Assembly: GCA_963965975.1 (NCBI GenBank)
Contig: OZ014413.1
Location: 6,641,501-6,705,500, forward strand
Reading direction: 5' to 3'
Length of the DNA stretch: 64,000 nucleotides
DNA from: Xestospongia bergquistia
Lineage: Eukaryota; Porifera; Demospongiae; Haplosclerida; Petrosiidae
The translations under genes and the position numbers were made by a program. Under the pieces are notes generated by a model that was not told the DNA's origin, did not search any database, and worked only from the letters and a program-made list of their open reading frames with translations. Shown in pieces: positions 1 through 11,559 of the stretch; positions within the stretch are counted from its first letter, which is position 1, and each line of letters begins with the position of its first letter.

Positions 1-694
1 ACATTAATGTCATATAATAATATTATAATAAACGTAATATTTTATACATTGCTGTAACAATACCTGACAAGGTAGCCATTTTGTGATTGTGTTTGATTTG
101 ATTCAAAGAATGTAGTTAAGCATCCATAACTCAGTGGATTCTGTTCTCACAACCAATTGAACACAGAGTACACTGCTAAATGAAGTTCACTTCTCAACAC
201 AATAATATTCCGTACTCATTAGCACAGCAAACGTTCAGTTTAGAAATTAATTAACTTTTTTTGACAATGCTATTTCATCTTGTAAGCTCCAAGTCAATTA
301 AGCATTCAACCTCTTATGTCTCTAACCTTTAGACTACTACATCATCCTTGTAGGACTATGGAAGAGATATTATGTTGTAACGACTGTTTTCTGCCATAAT
401 CTACCTAACCATGTGAAACCAATCAATTTTCTATGTTGTCTGGATTTCCTAAAATATTACTGATGCCAGACAAATGTGATCAGATGTACAGAAAACGACC
501 ACTTGAATTATTTTTGTAGTTTTGACTTCTCACACTATTTTGAAGCATTAATGGCGGTGAATTTTGTTGATACCTTCAAGAAACACACGCATTGCTAAAG
601 TAACATCCTATTAACAAAAGTGTTGGCTACTACAAAAGTTAATTTTGCAAAAAATGGATTTACTCTTTCTACCCACGCATACCGTATACAACTC
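1..694. other. AT-rich stretch, no gene seen
   Basis: No open frame with recognisable content, no splice-consistent exon and no clear repeat was found on either strand. Confidence 0.5.
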
Positions 695-1320
695 CAGTGT
701 TGCCAGATGGTGTGATCAAAATTATGCTAGACAGTCATTCAAAAAATGCTAAAACCCCACCCAAAATGCTAAAATGAAATTTTTCCAGAAATAATACTAA
801 TCTAGTTTACTTAGGTTCTGTGAGCTCATTAGTTCAATCATTTCAGGTGGAGGGCAAAATTTTGTACAATCCTCTGTAGGAGATAAGTCTTTCACACCCT
901 CCTTTGCCAACAAAAGAGCAGTGTCCGTATTTAAACGATTTCGTGACTTGCTCTTGATGAGCATAACAGCTGAGAATAGCCTTTCAGCATCTGCACTAGA
1001 ATGCGGAAGTGCAAGAAGACATTTCATGAACTTGCATACTGTTGTCATTGAAGTTTGCATCTGCTGGCAAGTGGCAATGCAGTTGGACTTAGAGACTTAG
1101 AGTTGTTTAGTATGCTTGAATATTATCATTGCTGCATTGCAGTATGAAATGCCATGAATATAATTACTCAATGGCACAGTTGGACATATTTTAGACATAG
1201 TGCTAAAAAAGTTCTAAACATTTTTAAAATGTGCTTTAAAAAGTGCCAAATAATTTCTAGTGCTAAATTGATGCTAAATGTGCTAAATTTAGCACTAATT
1301 GTGCCAATCTGGAAACACTC
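695..1320 (-). mobile_element. hAT transposon fragment, internally deleted, with imperfect terminal inverted repeats
   Basis: The minus-strand frame at 797-1060 encodes the C-terminal dimerisation segment of a hAT transposase: the stretch LPHSSADAERLFSAVMLIKS followed by RNRL is the family's hallmark. The rest of the transposase is missing. The left edge (from 695, CAGTGTTGCCAGATGG) and the reverse complement of the right edge (up to 1320, GAGTGTTTCCAGATTGG) match as an imperfect inverted repeat of about 17 bases. The element would be about 626 bp. I see no convincing 8-bp target duplication at these exact edges (TACAACTC on the left, AATATCCG on the right). Motif TGCTAAA recurs just inside both ends, as subterminal repeats do in hAT elements. 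It is a non-autonomous remnant and cannot encode an active enzyme. Confidence 0.7.
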
Positions 1321-1639
1321 AATATCCGCGAATCACATGATCCAGTTGAAGCATGTTGTTATTGCTTTGTAGGACCCTCTGCCACCCTGCTGTTTTTATT
1401 AATTTCAAAGTTTATTTTGATTTTAAAACGGTGAAGCAACTGCTGTAGTGTTCTACAACCAGTTAGAGGAAAGAAAGAGAAAAATGTAATGTTGGTGAGT
1501 ATTATTCTATTGTTAATGTACATGAAAGTGTATGAATTTCAAAGATTTCTTGTATTATTTTGACAAACTACTTGTTTTACTGCCACATGAACTATGTCTT
1601 ATCTCGCGACATATACAGAATCTTTTGTTTTGATGATGG

Positions 1640-2290
1640 TATAGTTTCAGTAGCTTGCAGAAAGGAAGTTAGATGAAGGGTTTAAAGCAGATGAAAGGTT
1701 AAAATTATCTGTAAAAATTGCTTACTATTTACATTGTATGTATAGCTTGAAGTCTTCTCAGAATAAGAATATAAAGGAAAAAATAATCAGTGAAATACTT
1801 TTAGCACATAGTGATAAGTACAGTGAGGAAGATTTCACGGGTATATAAGGTTTGTATTATGTAAATGGTGCAATTTTTTAGTTGCTGTTAAAAGAAGGTA
1901 TGAAAGCTTAAGAAGACAGTATTTAGATGAGGATAAAGAGAACTTTAAAGAAATACATGCTTCTAAAGGCAAACAGTATAGACAGAGAAAAAGACAGGTA
2001 TGTAAGTAACATAATAAGTGCTTTTATTATCCATGCACAGAAATTTGATAATAGAGCTCTTGTGGTTTTACCAAATGAAATGAAACTCTGGAAGCAGATT
2101 CTGTTGATTTTATGACTGAAGAATCTGATGATAGTGATGATCCAAATGTATTAGTCATTCATGAACTGACATGGCATTCAAGGAGTAAGCAACCGTCATA
2201 ATTATCATTGTTCAAAGCATTATAGAACTGACAGAGTTTCTTCATACACTAGACGAAAGATACGAAATGAAAGTTCGGAAAGATGGCACA
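1640..2290 (+). pseudogene. Possible decayed exons of an unrecognised gene
   Basis: Several short open stretches lie on the plus strand between plausible splice sites. One runs from about 1655 to 1842 (contains KIAYYLHCMYSLKSSQNKN and ends near a GT donor). A second runs from about 1881 to 1996 (VKRRYESLRRQYLDEDKEN, ending at a GTATGT donor). A third, after a CAG acceptor near 2041, begins KFDNRALVVLPNE, and an acidic stretch with EESDDSDDPN follows in another frame. A last piece near 2225-2305 reads LHTLDERYEMKVRKDG. Charge and codon pattern look coding, but frames are interrupted. I do not recognise the family; a transposon-derived DNA-binding ORF is one possibility. Confidence 0.25.
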
Positions 2291-2309
2291 TACATGGCAT
2301 GAAAAAGTA

Positions 2310-3155
2310 AGAAGGTAACAAACAGTCTACCACCGTTCAATGCTCCCCAGTGGACAATAACAATGAATAGTTTGGTACTTACATAGAATTTTTTACTGTT
2401 TTTAGGCTTCCCAGATCTAATAGTTAGTGTAACCATTTCTTCAGTTATTGGAATATTAGTATTTAATCATCTTTATATACTTGTTAAATAGTGGTAAGTT
2501 GTGTTGTGCTTGAATTAAATTACCTTGCTTTGATAGTTAATACATAAAAGGTGATTGTTACTTTGTATTAAAATGGTAAGTTGTGTAAAATGTTTAACTT
2601 TTTACCTTGCTTTAGAAAGTTTCATAAACAGTAGGAAATCATTTGAGTTAGCAGTAAGTTACATGTGTAGCATTTGATTAAATTTACTTATCATTTTCTT
2701 TGATGCTGTTGAACGAGTTACTGTAATTGGACAAAATTACTAAAAAATTTAATGATTAAATTGTGTTAATAAATTAAATTTAGTTAATCGCAATAATTAT
2801 TAACCTGGAAAACAAGGAGTAGGCAAAGAGTAGCCATGGAGTGTGTACTTGCGTGCATCAATGTGGGAACTGAGCGTGCTCACAATAAAAACATGGTATG
2901 TGCACATTTATCCCTTTCCTGGAAGTTTCCATAAAATTTCCAAGCCAGTTTCCAATTCTGAGAACTGTTCACACCTTTGTGAACAAGATAGGCGTGCACT
3001 GTCCCCGTTCTAGCTGTTCTAGAGAGTGGTAGCATATCTTGTTCTTAATGTGCAAATTGTCTGCAGTCTATTTTTATGTCAGTACCATCCCAGCTAAGAC
3101 TGTACACTGTTTCCCAAATTTGATTTATACATACTTGACAAGTCTCCTTCACAGT
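2310..3155. other. Intergenic stretch, nothing recognised
   Basis: AT-rich DNA without a supported exon. A slightly GC-richer patch at about 2820-3070 shows no gene. Confidence 0.4.
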
Positions 3156-3159
3156 TTTC

Positions 3160-4280
3160 TGTTCCATCAATTAAATAAAAACTTTCTTACAATTAATATA
3201 TAGAGTAGTGTTATATTATGTATCATAGGGAATAAAGATGCCCACACGCAAAAAAAAGAATTTACCAGGACAAATGGCAGAGGCATCATGATCTGAAGAA
3301 TATGAATAAAAGTGTGATTGTATGGAGAATTCCATATACTGCTCTCATTTCCAATACAGTTCAAATCAGCAATAACAAAAGACCACCGGTAGTCATAGTA
3401 ATAATCTGATGTTCCAATAGCACCTGTCTATAAAAAAGTACATTATCTTACACAAACACAAAACATGCTGTATGAGAAGTATCCAAAATGATACCAAACA
3501 ACACTGGCATCTTCTTCTCCAATATTGTTCCCCAAATGTTATTTATGTGTACTTCTACACAACCATAAAATGAGCTATCTCCACTGAATCTAATAGTCCC
3601 ATTCTCACAGAGAGATAATAAAATGAATGATACAGATGATAGTAATGTTAACCATAAGTCAGTAGCTAACATAAATGCAATATTTATTACCTTTATATAT
3701 AACAGCTTCATATGCTAATAATGGCTATGACGTCCAGTGTAAACATGAGTATAGTAATAGCTCTGAGTACACTTCACCAAATTAGTTGATGCTCCATTGT
3801 AGTACAAATATCCAAGTAGAATGGGTCCATTGCATTGTGAAAATGGCAAATTTCTAAAAAGGGTATATGAAAAGCAATGCAGTGTACATAAATATCAATG
3901 TAATAAAAAGTCATATAAATATCAATTGTCAATGGCCGTTGATCAATCTGATTACATATAATTTGGGCTTCCTGACTACCCCAAATACTGTATGCATAAA
4001 ACATGTCTATTGAAACACGCTTCCACTCTTCCTTGATATTGTGGTACACCTACTAAATGAACATTTCTATCAATGCAATTGCTCTAAGTGACAACACTCT
4101 TGAGCTATAAAATAATCAAATAGCTCACGATACTGACAATATAGCACTCTCATTTATAAAGTATATTGATGTCTTTACTGAGAGAAGAAGAATAGTGTAG
4201 GAGATCCATTATAAGGACAATCCAGAATAGTGTTCTTATTAGCAATACATTTTAAGTCTATGATGCTGTGTTTAGTTACT
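3160..4280 (-). pseudogene. Decayed SRCR-domain gene (at least two SRCR units)
   Basis: Four minus-strand pieces in the right order match scavenger receptor cysteine-rich domains. At about 4190-4270 LKCIANKNTILDCPYNGS is the end of one unit. At 3930-4049 a stretch containing EEWKRVSID and WGSQEAQIICNQI is the middle of a second. At 3530-3640 ENGTIRFSGDSSFYGCVEV then WGTI begins a third, continued in a shifted frame by EEDASVVWYHFGY. At 3290-3430 DLNCIGNESSIWNSPYN closes it. Several structural cysteines are replaced (SVVC by SVVW, WNC by WNS, GTxC by GTIL) and a frame shift lies near 3515, so this is a relic. SRCR proteins are secreted or membrane receptors, abundant in sponges. A hydrophobic stretch precedes ENGTIRF. 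Confidence 0.6.
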
Positions 4281-4399
4281 ACTGCACCAAGAATTTGTAT
4301 ACTTACATAAAAGTGAAATAGAATTGCCTGAAATAAACCATATCAATCTAAAGGGTGTCTTAAGTTGTTTACAGACCACATTGTTATTCAAGAGGTCAG

Positions 4400-5745
4400 C
4401 ACAAATATTACTTCACGTATTATTCAAGTAACTAATTTAGTTCATTGTCTCAAGACATATTCTCCCATAATTCTTCCCTGTCTGACCAAGCTATTAAGCA
4501 ACTTAGTTCTACACTCATCCAATTTCTAAATATACAACTTACAGATGCTGTGCTAACACCTATTTTATATGCCAAGTCGGCATTTGGTATAACAAGCCTC
4601 AATTTCAACAAAATAAAAAAGGACTCATGTAATAAGCCCATCTCATTGCAGCTTCGAGACTTAGTATCACTTACAACAACAGGCTGTAATAGTTTAAGAA
4701 ACAAATAGTAATTCTTGAATCCTGTATAAAAACATGTTTTTGCACCAACTTTCTCTAAAATTGTGCCCCAAACTTAAGTATACTCAGTTGTAGTTTTAAG
4801 TTCTGTATCTCAGTTAACAAGTGCATACAGTTGGAGAAAGTTGTCATCTTATACAGTTCCTTGATAATCCATTCATGTTATTTGTTTTTATCTTCTCTTT
4901 TAGTAAAAACAGCTGTTCTTCTAGTTCCTTATCTTTCTGTAATGCATCCATTTGGAGGTGCCACTCACTAATCTCCATTCCTTCACTCTCAAGCAAATGA
5001 AAATTTATCTCAGGTTGTTCATTTTGTCATTATTAATGATGTATCATCAAATGCTCCTACTTTCTTTCCTTTATCTTCATACAAGTAGCTACTATCTTTT
5101 CCAAAATCATTACATCATTCTCCTTATCTATTTCGTTCTTACGATTGTAAATGACCATATCATCAAACATACTCTCATCTCTTTCTTCCTGTTCTTCTTT
5201 GTCTCCAATCATTCTCCTTATCGTATTTAGCATTTTCATCAGCATGGTATTCTAGTTCATCTCCATTTTCATTCTCTCCTCTAACATTGACAAAATTCCC
5301 TTTTTGACAATCTGTTACATCAACTGTTGGCATATAATCATCAGCAATCTAAATCAGCAATGAATTAATGTTTATAACAAGATATAATGGCTTAACTTAA
5401 GATGTTTACTCATTGCTTTTCTAGAGCAAGCAGGCATAACATTTTTTTGAGTATATATAACAAAATTTTGAGGGGATATAATCAATATTATTAGGGTTAC
5501 TAGATGGTTTTCCTATTTTTGGAAAAGATACATGAATATACACAAGTAAAATACAGTTCATCTCACCTGATACAAAGTGCTTACTGCAAATTTGAAAATG
5601 GCTAGTATAGGCTTCGATCCATTTGTCTTTCATCAAAGCTATCACCCAAGAGCTTAAGTCACTTTTTCAAACAAGGAAGTCGAAAAAAATTTACTCCAGG
5701 CTTCACTATCCTGTTTGCACACCCAACAGCACAACATAACATTAC
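4400..5745 (-). pseudogene. THAP-domain transposase-like gene (ISL2EU/Harbinger type), DDE domain not found
   Basis: The minus strand encodes, in order: a THAP zinc finger start (MLCCAVGCANRIVKPGVNFF, about 5666-5735), its middle (WIEAYTSHFQICSKHFVSG, about 5570-5620), and after a short intron its end (GKPSSNPNNIDYIPSKF, about 5455-5505). An acidic linker follows at 5060-5245, a coiled coil (LQKDKELEEQLFLLKEKIK, about 4900-4960), an FYTGF box near 4740, and the helix-turn-helix segment with DLAYKIGVSTASVSCIF ending in WSDREELWENM (4450-4704). This order matches THAP transposases of ISL2EU/Harbinger-like elements, where HTH_Tnp_4 precedes a DDE_Tnp_4 nuclease. No DDE domain can be read below 4450. 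A frame shift separates coiled coil and FYTG box. It is a truncated transposase, or less likely a host-adopted DNA-binding fragment. Confidence 0.65.
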
Positions 5746-6045
5746 TATGCTGGACCCTTTTGCCCTACAAAATGATGATAAATGTTGAAATTTTTCCCTA
5801 TGGCCATGTTTATTTATGGTCAAATGAATTATCAATGAAACAGGTCTATACTTCAAACTTTTTGTATTCTGTGACTAGTACTGTGTTATTAACTCAGAAA
5901 TTATTAAAATCAAAGTATATTAACAATTAAGGAATGGCAATCAAAGAATTTGTCAGACATTTTAATAAAAACAATAAATGTGTACAAAACATCTACACAA
6001 ATAACAGCAAATATCTGAAAATTTGGCAGTTCCTGTTCAGAAACG

Positions 6046-7502
6046 TCAAGCGTTTGAGTTTATCGATAACTTCGTTCTTGTTGCAGCTGTTGACTGGTAC
6101 CTAGCGAATAGAGGTGTGTTCTCATTATTGCTGTTCTGTGTGTTTTCATTGCCGTGACTGTCTTTATTCTCTTCGTCGTAATCAATCACTTTGAGAATGA
6201 TATTCCTTGCTATCCAAGAACAGAATCCAATAAAAATAAACGGCAGAAGAGATGATATTAATTTAGTGATGCCATCTTCATGTGGATATATAGCCAAAGA
6301 AGAATAGTATATTGTTAGAAAAAAAGATAAAGTGACGAAAGTGTACGTCCCAATGAACAAAATTTTTGCCGACAATGTTCGGTTGCAACAAACTTTACGA
6401 TTGTGCACTGCTGTTGCAAACGAAAAAGCAAGGGCAATGTAATAAGTTACAAAAATTAAAATTACTGTTCCAACTTGAAGAGGAATTGTAATTAGTAGTA
6501 AAAAAATCCATCCAATATGGTATGATATCATTCGGACAAACAACATTATTATTATAAAAGCAACATGAAAGCGTTTAGAAACAGATTGCTTGAAGGTACT
6601 TACACAGCAAATTATCCCAACAAAGTCTACAAGAAGGAAGAGTAAAAAAGGTACAGGAATAGGCAAAACAAACAACCAAAACAAAGCATTAGAAAATTTA
6701 CGATATATAGTGCAATTGTATATAATGATGATAAGTAACACTACAATACTTGAACAAATAAATCCACAAAATAAAGAACATCGTAAATTTTTGTTTGTGG
6801 ACTTTTTAGAATATAGAGAAGGAAACACAATCTTGTATAATATAAGTGGAACTATGACGCTTAATGCTACATTGAGATAGTGATGAGCTATTCCAATAAA
6901 TAGCAAATTGCCATCACCATTATAACTAATATCATTTATGCTATATCCACGAGTATTAACTCCAAATGATGAAAAGTGTGGAAGCTACACAGTGAAACAT
7001 AACAACATAAATATGCAATAAATATGACAGTTGCCCATACCTTTAATACTAACTTCTGTAGCAATATCATGTCAGGTTGACAAAGAGGGTCAATTACTAT
7101 ATTTGTCACTCCAAATCTGTAGTTAGTTGAGTCTTCAAGGAAAAAAGTAAGTCCACTCAACTTCATAATTATATCTGGTCTAAAAGACAAAAATAGTGCT
7201 GTCCCATACCAATAAAAAATTACATCAGGTTTAATATCATTAAGGTATGGTTGAGTAGGCATAACACCGTGGTTCTCATTAGATGTATTGTAGTAGATAT
7301 TAACTGTCACCCATAGGGAGAGGACATTGTTAGGAGAGAAGAATCCATCATCTATACTCTCTATATTAGGTGGATTAGCCTTGAGTGATACCTCTAACTC
7401 TTTAAGGGAATTAACACACTTATCATTCTCAGAAGCACCAGATATAGCACTGACAACAAACACTACTCCTAACAATAGGGAAGCTCTGCACATTGTCATC
7501 AT
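6046..7502 (-). CDS. Seven- or eight-pass membrane protein with secreted-type N-terminal domain, two exons, function unknown
   Basis: Exon 1 is 7041-7502 and exon 2 is 6046-6984, joined across a 56-base intron (donor GTATGG, acceptor TGTGTAG) in phase 0, giving about 466 residues. The start is the ATG at 7500-7502, followed by a clear signal peptide (CRASLLLGVVFVVSAISG). Residues about 24-185 are an extracellular domain with few cysteines and several NxS/T sites, including PDVIFYWYGTALFLSFRPD. Seven or eight hydrophobic helices follow, then a polar cytoplasmic tail with an acidic/Asn-rich run (YDEENKDSHGNEN). The topology would suit an orphan receptor or a carrier, but no GPCR or transporter signature is visible, so I assign no function. 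The frame is uninterrupted and splice sites are good, so it is probably expressed. The duplicated 57-base-repeat flank lies immediately upstream. Confidence 0.8.
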
Positions 7503-7737
7503 GTTGATGTATGCATAAGGTTGATAACCTCCTTTTATGCAGTAGTAAGAGAAATAAGGGAGAGCACCTGGGAATCTCCCAAATTATTGATAATTAAATT
7601 ATTTTACTCAAGTAGTGTTTATCACATGATGAAATAGTCTATGAATGATATTGTAATTGATGATTCAAGCACTATAAGTTATATGATATAATAGTCTATG
7701 AATGACATTGTAATTGATGATTCAAGCACTATAAATT
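7501..7737. repeat. Upstream-flank repeat, copy 1
   Basis: The flank immediately 5' of the membrane-protein gene. It begins ATGTTGATGTATGCATAAGG at 7501 and is repeated almost unchanged 451 bases downstream (7952). It includes the sequence that should hold the promoter and 5' leader of the minus-strand gene. Confidence 0.85.
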
Positions 7738-7752
7738 ATATGATATAATAGT
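7626..7752. repeat. 57-base tandem repeat, about 2.2 units
   Basis: Units start at 7626, 7683 and 7740, exactly 57 bases apart, with core TAGTCTATGAATGACATTGT. Units differ by few bases; the third is partial. Confidence 0.9.
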
Positions 7753-7951
7753 TGTTGAAAAGGCATAGGTGGAGAGGTAATAGGTATGATAGAACATTTC
7801 AGACTTTATGTTTGTCTGTACAACCAATACTAAAAATCAATAAACAAAACCAAGCTATATATACAACACAACAACCAATCAAAATACATCTAATGAGTCC
7901 ATAGCAACAGCCAATGAAATAGCTGGAATAGAGTCCTCGACAGATGATAAG

Positions 7952-8185
7952 ATGTTGATGTATGCATAAGGTTGATAACCTCCTTTTATGCAGTAGTAAG
8001 AGAAATAAGGGAGAGCACCTGGGAATCTCCCAAATTATTGATAATTAAATTATTTTACTCAAGTAGTGTTTATCACATGATATAATAGTCTATGAATGAC
8101 ATTGTAATTGATGATTCAAGCACTATAAGTTATATGATATAATAGTCTATGAATGACATTGTAATTGATGATTCAAGCACTTTCA
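7952..8185. repeat. Upstream-flank repeat, copy 2, with its own 57-base units
   Basis: Direct repeat of 7501-7737 at an offset of 451 bases, including 57-base units starting at 8077 and 8134. No coding exon of the neighbouring gene is repeated with it, so only upstream DNA was duplicated. Confidence 0.85.
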
Positions 8186-8589
8186 GTTCATTATATTATG
8201 AAAGCCAAAGTCGGACATTCAATTCTACCTTATAATTTCATATTCTGCTTTGAATTTTTCCAAAAATATTCCAATTCTTTTTGCTATCCTTCGATGCAAT
8301 ATTTAATGTAATATTCTCAATATTGTTAATAATACAACCCCTGGAAATTTATTAAACTTGTGGGGTATGTTATTGGAATCAAAGAAAACATTTCCAAAAT
8401 GGAAGATGAATAATGGTCTAGTTAAAAGCACATCATCTAACATTGTTAAAGTTTAGATATAATCAACTATACAGTGGTACATGTTATTATCATACATACA
8501 TTAACTGGTAACACGTTATTTAATGAATTTTAGTTGAGTTTGTTTGTCAGTCTAACAATGGAAGACTGCAGGTAAACCTGACCCAGCTT

Positions 8590-9725
8590 AACATATTTTG
8601 TAAACTTACCTTTGCCTTGGATTCTTCTAAAACAGGTAAAGATTTCTTCTTGATATTTGCCACCTCTAACTATTAATAAAATGTTTTGACTATGCTATTG
8701 TCAATTTAAAAGAAAACAGTTTAGACCAGATATCACAATGGTCTGGATTATAATGGCAGGCTTAATTAAATTTTCAAGCTTGAAAATATTCTTTGTTACT
8801 TTCTTTCCAAGACCAATTTCAAAAGAGTGACTGTTGTGAATTCTATAATACTTCACCTTTAGTGATAGAAAATCTTTTCATTGTAGAAACAGGTTGCAGT
8901 TTTCTTATAATACTTTGAAGAAAAGTTTGTTTTACTTGTATGACACTGCATTCCAAGTTTAGCAGTTCTAAAATTGACACCTTTATAATAATAATATTGT
9001 ACATATTAGCATAAAAAGTAGAACATTTGTGATGATGTATTTGTTCAATCGGTCAACAGCTATATATGGAGTTGGAGTATATAGGAAATGAAGACCTTTT
9101 GCAATCTATTTTCTTTTTGAGTTCTTTGTGATACCCTTGCCAGATAGTTGTGGTTATTTTGCTGACCTTTATCTAGCTGCCAATTTTTTGGGAGTTGTTA
9201 TGTAGCGCTGATCAATACAACAAACATGATGAATTGTAAAATCAGGCTATTTTCTTTGTTTACTGCTTTACAGTTAGTAGTTTTTAGTCAATAATTATTT
9301 TTGAAATTCTTTATCTTTCCACAGTCAAAAAAAACAAAGTTTGAATTTTGATGAGGCAGTCATTTCCATTAAGTTGTGTCGTAATTTATATCAATATTCT
9401 ACTTCAGCCAGCTTTGTCAATCAATTCATTAAATGTAGCCATTGGAGTACACCAGTAATTTCTACATAATAAGTTTCAGTTAAATAATGTCATATTAAAG
9501 AGGAGTCTAATGGCCATGCTGGCCCTTTGTGTAACATAGGAAGCTCATCATGTACATTAGAAATGTTCACAGTAGAGGGTAACCCCAAAAATTCTTCCAA
9601 ACAAATGACTGGACATTTGTTAGAGATTGCCACTCCATTGAGAAGACAAACACAGAAACCACACTTTTGTGGCCATTGCTAGTTGTTTCCCATAACTAAT
9701 TGCAAGAAAAAATTTATACTATGAA
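8590..9725 (-). pseudogene. Decayed coding region of unknown family
   Basis: Minus-strand translation gives one frame at about 9342-9720 with only a few in-frame stops and strongly protein-like composition: WPQKCGFCVCLLNGVAISNK, then ICLEEFLGLPSTVNISNVHD, HKGPAWPLDSSLI and YYVEITGVLQWLHLMN. Further down the strand another open run at about 8715-8890 reads KYYRIHNSHSFEIGLGKKVT, and a short piece at 8600-8665 (VANIKKKSLPVLEESKAK) ends at a GTAAGT donor. I cannot assign a family. It could be a host gene relic or part of an old DNA transposon. Confidence 0.35.
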
Positions 9726-9729
9726 ATGT

Positions 9730-10190
9730 TTTACTGATTTATGTCATGTGTGATGACACTTTTTCTGATAAACTAGTAGTAATATCAGTAAGTGTTTTTA
9801 CTATGGAATGTGCCATTGTCAGTTGCTTACATTCACTCATCCATCAATGAACTTGTTATTGCCAATTAGTTCAGTTCATTTTCACATATTATGTTAATAT
9901 AATAATACAATTGATGAACAAACAACACATATTGTGTCTTTACATTGCCATGACAAAATAAATTCACATAAATATTTTGTAATGTTATTTCAAATCTGTT
10001 TCAGAAAGTATAACTTGGCAAACAATTTGTAAACAGAATTTGATTAAGGCTAAAAAATACTTTTATTATTAATGCAGCCATTATAATAAAAGAGGTTACT
10101 GTGCTTGTATGTACTGAACTTCTTAATCGTATGTATCAAAATTAAATAAAGAAAGATCTTAATGGTTATATATCATTATTTTGTTAATAA
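9730..10190. other. AT-rich stretch, no gene seen
   Basis: No supported exon or repeat found on either strand. Confidence 0.4.
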
Positions 10191-10194
10191 AGTA

Positions 10195-11335
10195 AATTGT
10201 CTCAATCTGTTGACTCAAATGATAGTCCCATTTCTTTCCTGAACTCTTCTTCCTGGTCCATATATTTTTCATATTGTTCCTCAGTTATCAAATGTATGTT
10301 CATTTCATTTTCCCTCACTTGTAACTTGTATCGCTTTGCTAACAGTATAAGAACAATTAAAATAACTGCACTCTTCAATACATAGTAATAAATATCTTGA
10401 CAGGTAATGTCTTCTTTACAATTAAATAGATACCTTCCATTGATATCAATAACATGACCAACTCCATTTGCTGCAGTTTGAGCTATAATGATGTTGGGAA
10501 AATCAAAGCATAGAAAATTCCAAATAATATTTCAGGCATGATCATAGCCTTGTATGATGTTGAGTCCACATGGAATTGTTCTTTACAAGATAAAATGAAT
10601 ACATAATAAATAGTAGTGAATAAGGCAAAAAGGAGGCCTAGTCCAGTTCTCTTGAGCATATACTGGGAATGTGATTGTAGAAACATGGATGTAAAACAAA
10701 CTGATATATTAGGACGACAACTTCAGATACTAGAGAGGAGAATGTTTGATATAACATAAAGTCTGAAAAGAAATGGAGATTTTATTGGTTTGTTTTGATG
10801 GCATTTAATGACAATTGCTGACCACAAGACAACCCCACCAGACTTATTAGCAGTGGTGTTAACCTTAAAATAGCCTTGACATCTTGTACCTCGTCTTCTG
10901 AGAAAGGTCCTTCATATTTTTCCATACCGAGATCAAGTTGTGATGGGTAATTCTCCTCCCAGTAACTACGATTACCTGGGTGTTTGTTCTTTAAGAAATA
11001 ATTGAGTACTTTAGCAATTAATATGACAGGATTGATTTTATAACGTGTAGTATCCAGCCAGTGTTTCAACAATGAGTTACTTACAATGACAAAAGACACA
11101 CTCACACCTGATAATACATAACACACTATTGCAAGTTGTTTGATTAGAATCAGTCCAATTTGATAAATGACATATATAATAGGTAAACTTGCAGAGTGCA
11201 AGTGAATTATAGCACTCAGTTCTACAGCTGAAGCTCCCACAGATTGATCAATACTAAATTTAACAATGTTAGAACGAAAACTACAATATCCAATGACTTG
11301 TGTAATGTAACCAGCAAACAATAATAATGTGAAGA
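10195..11335 (-). pseudogene. POT-family transporter relic, N-terminus missing
   Basis: The piece at 10782-11321 matches the middle of the intact POT gene at 56666: SNIVKFSIDQSVGAS (the POT NxxxFGxDQ region, with the same Gly to Ser change), KHWLDTT and then NYPSQLDLGMEKYEGPFSED. The piece at 10483-10686 (LKRTGLGLLFALFTTIYYV) covers the later helices, and 10197-10480 in another frame gives the C-terminal tail ending EEFRKEMGLSFESTD, parallel to EKEYRRDMGLSIECTD of the intact gene. The first two to three helices are absent and there are at least two frame breaks, so the gene is dead. Its orientation is opposite to the intact copies. Confidence 0.8.
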
Positions 11336-11559
11336 AAATTGTGGAATCTGACTTGTATTGAAATCATTTCATAGTTTTTACCTCATACTATAAGATCATT
11401 TACATTAGTATGGCTGGTGAAGTCACTGATGTAATGGTTAATTAAAGCCATCACAGGGTTATCAAAAGACTATTTCATAGTTTGAAGGCATTATGTGAAA
11501 TTAATCATAACATACTCAAAGGTCTTACAGTTAATGAAAATTGGTAGTCATAACTAACC

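Noticed and set aside
4445-4708. Plus-strand open frame over the THAP transposase
   Set aside because: Antisense shadow of the HTH frame on the minus strand.
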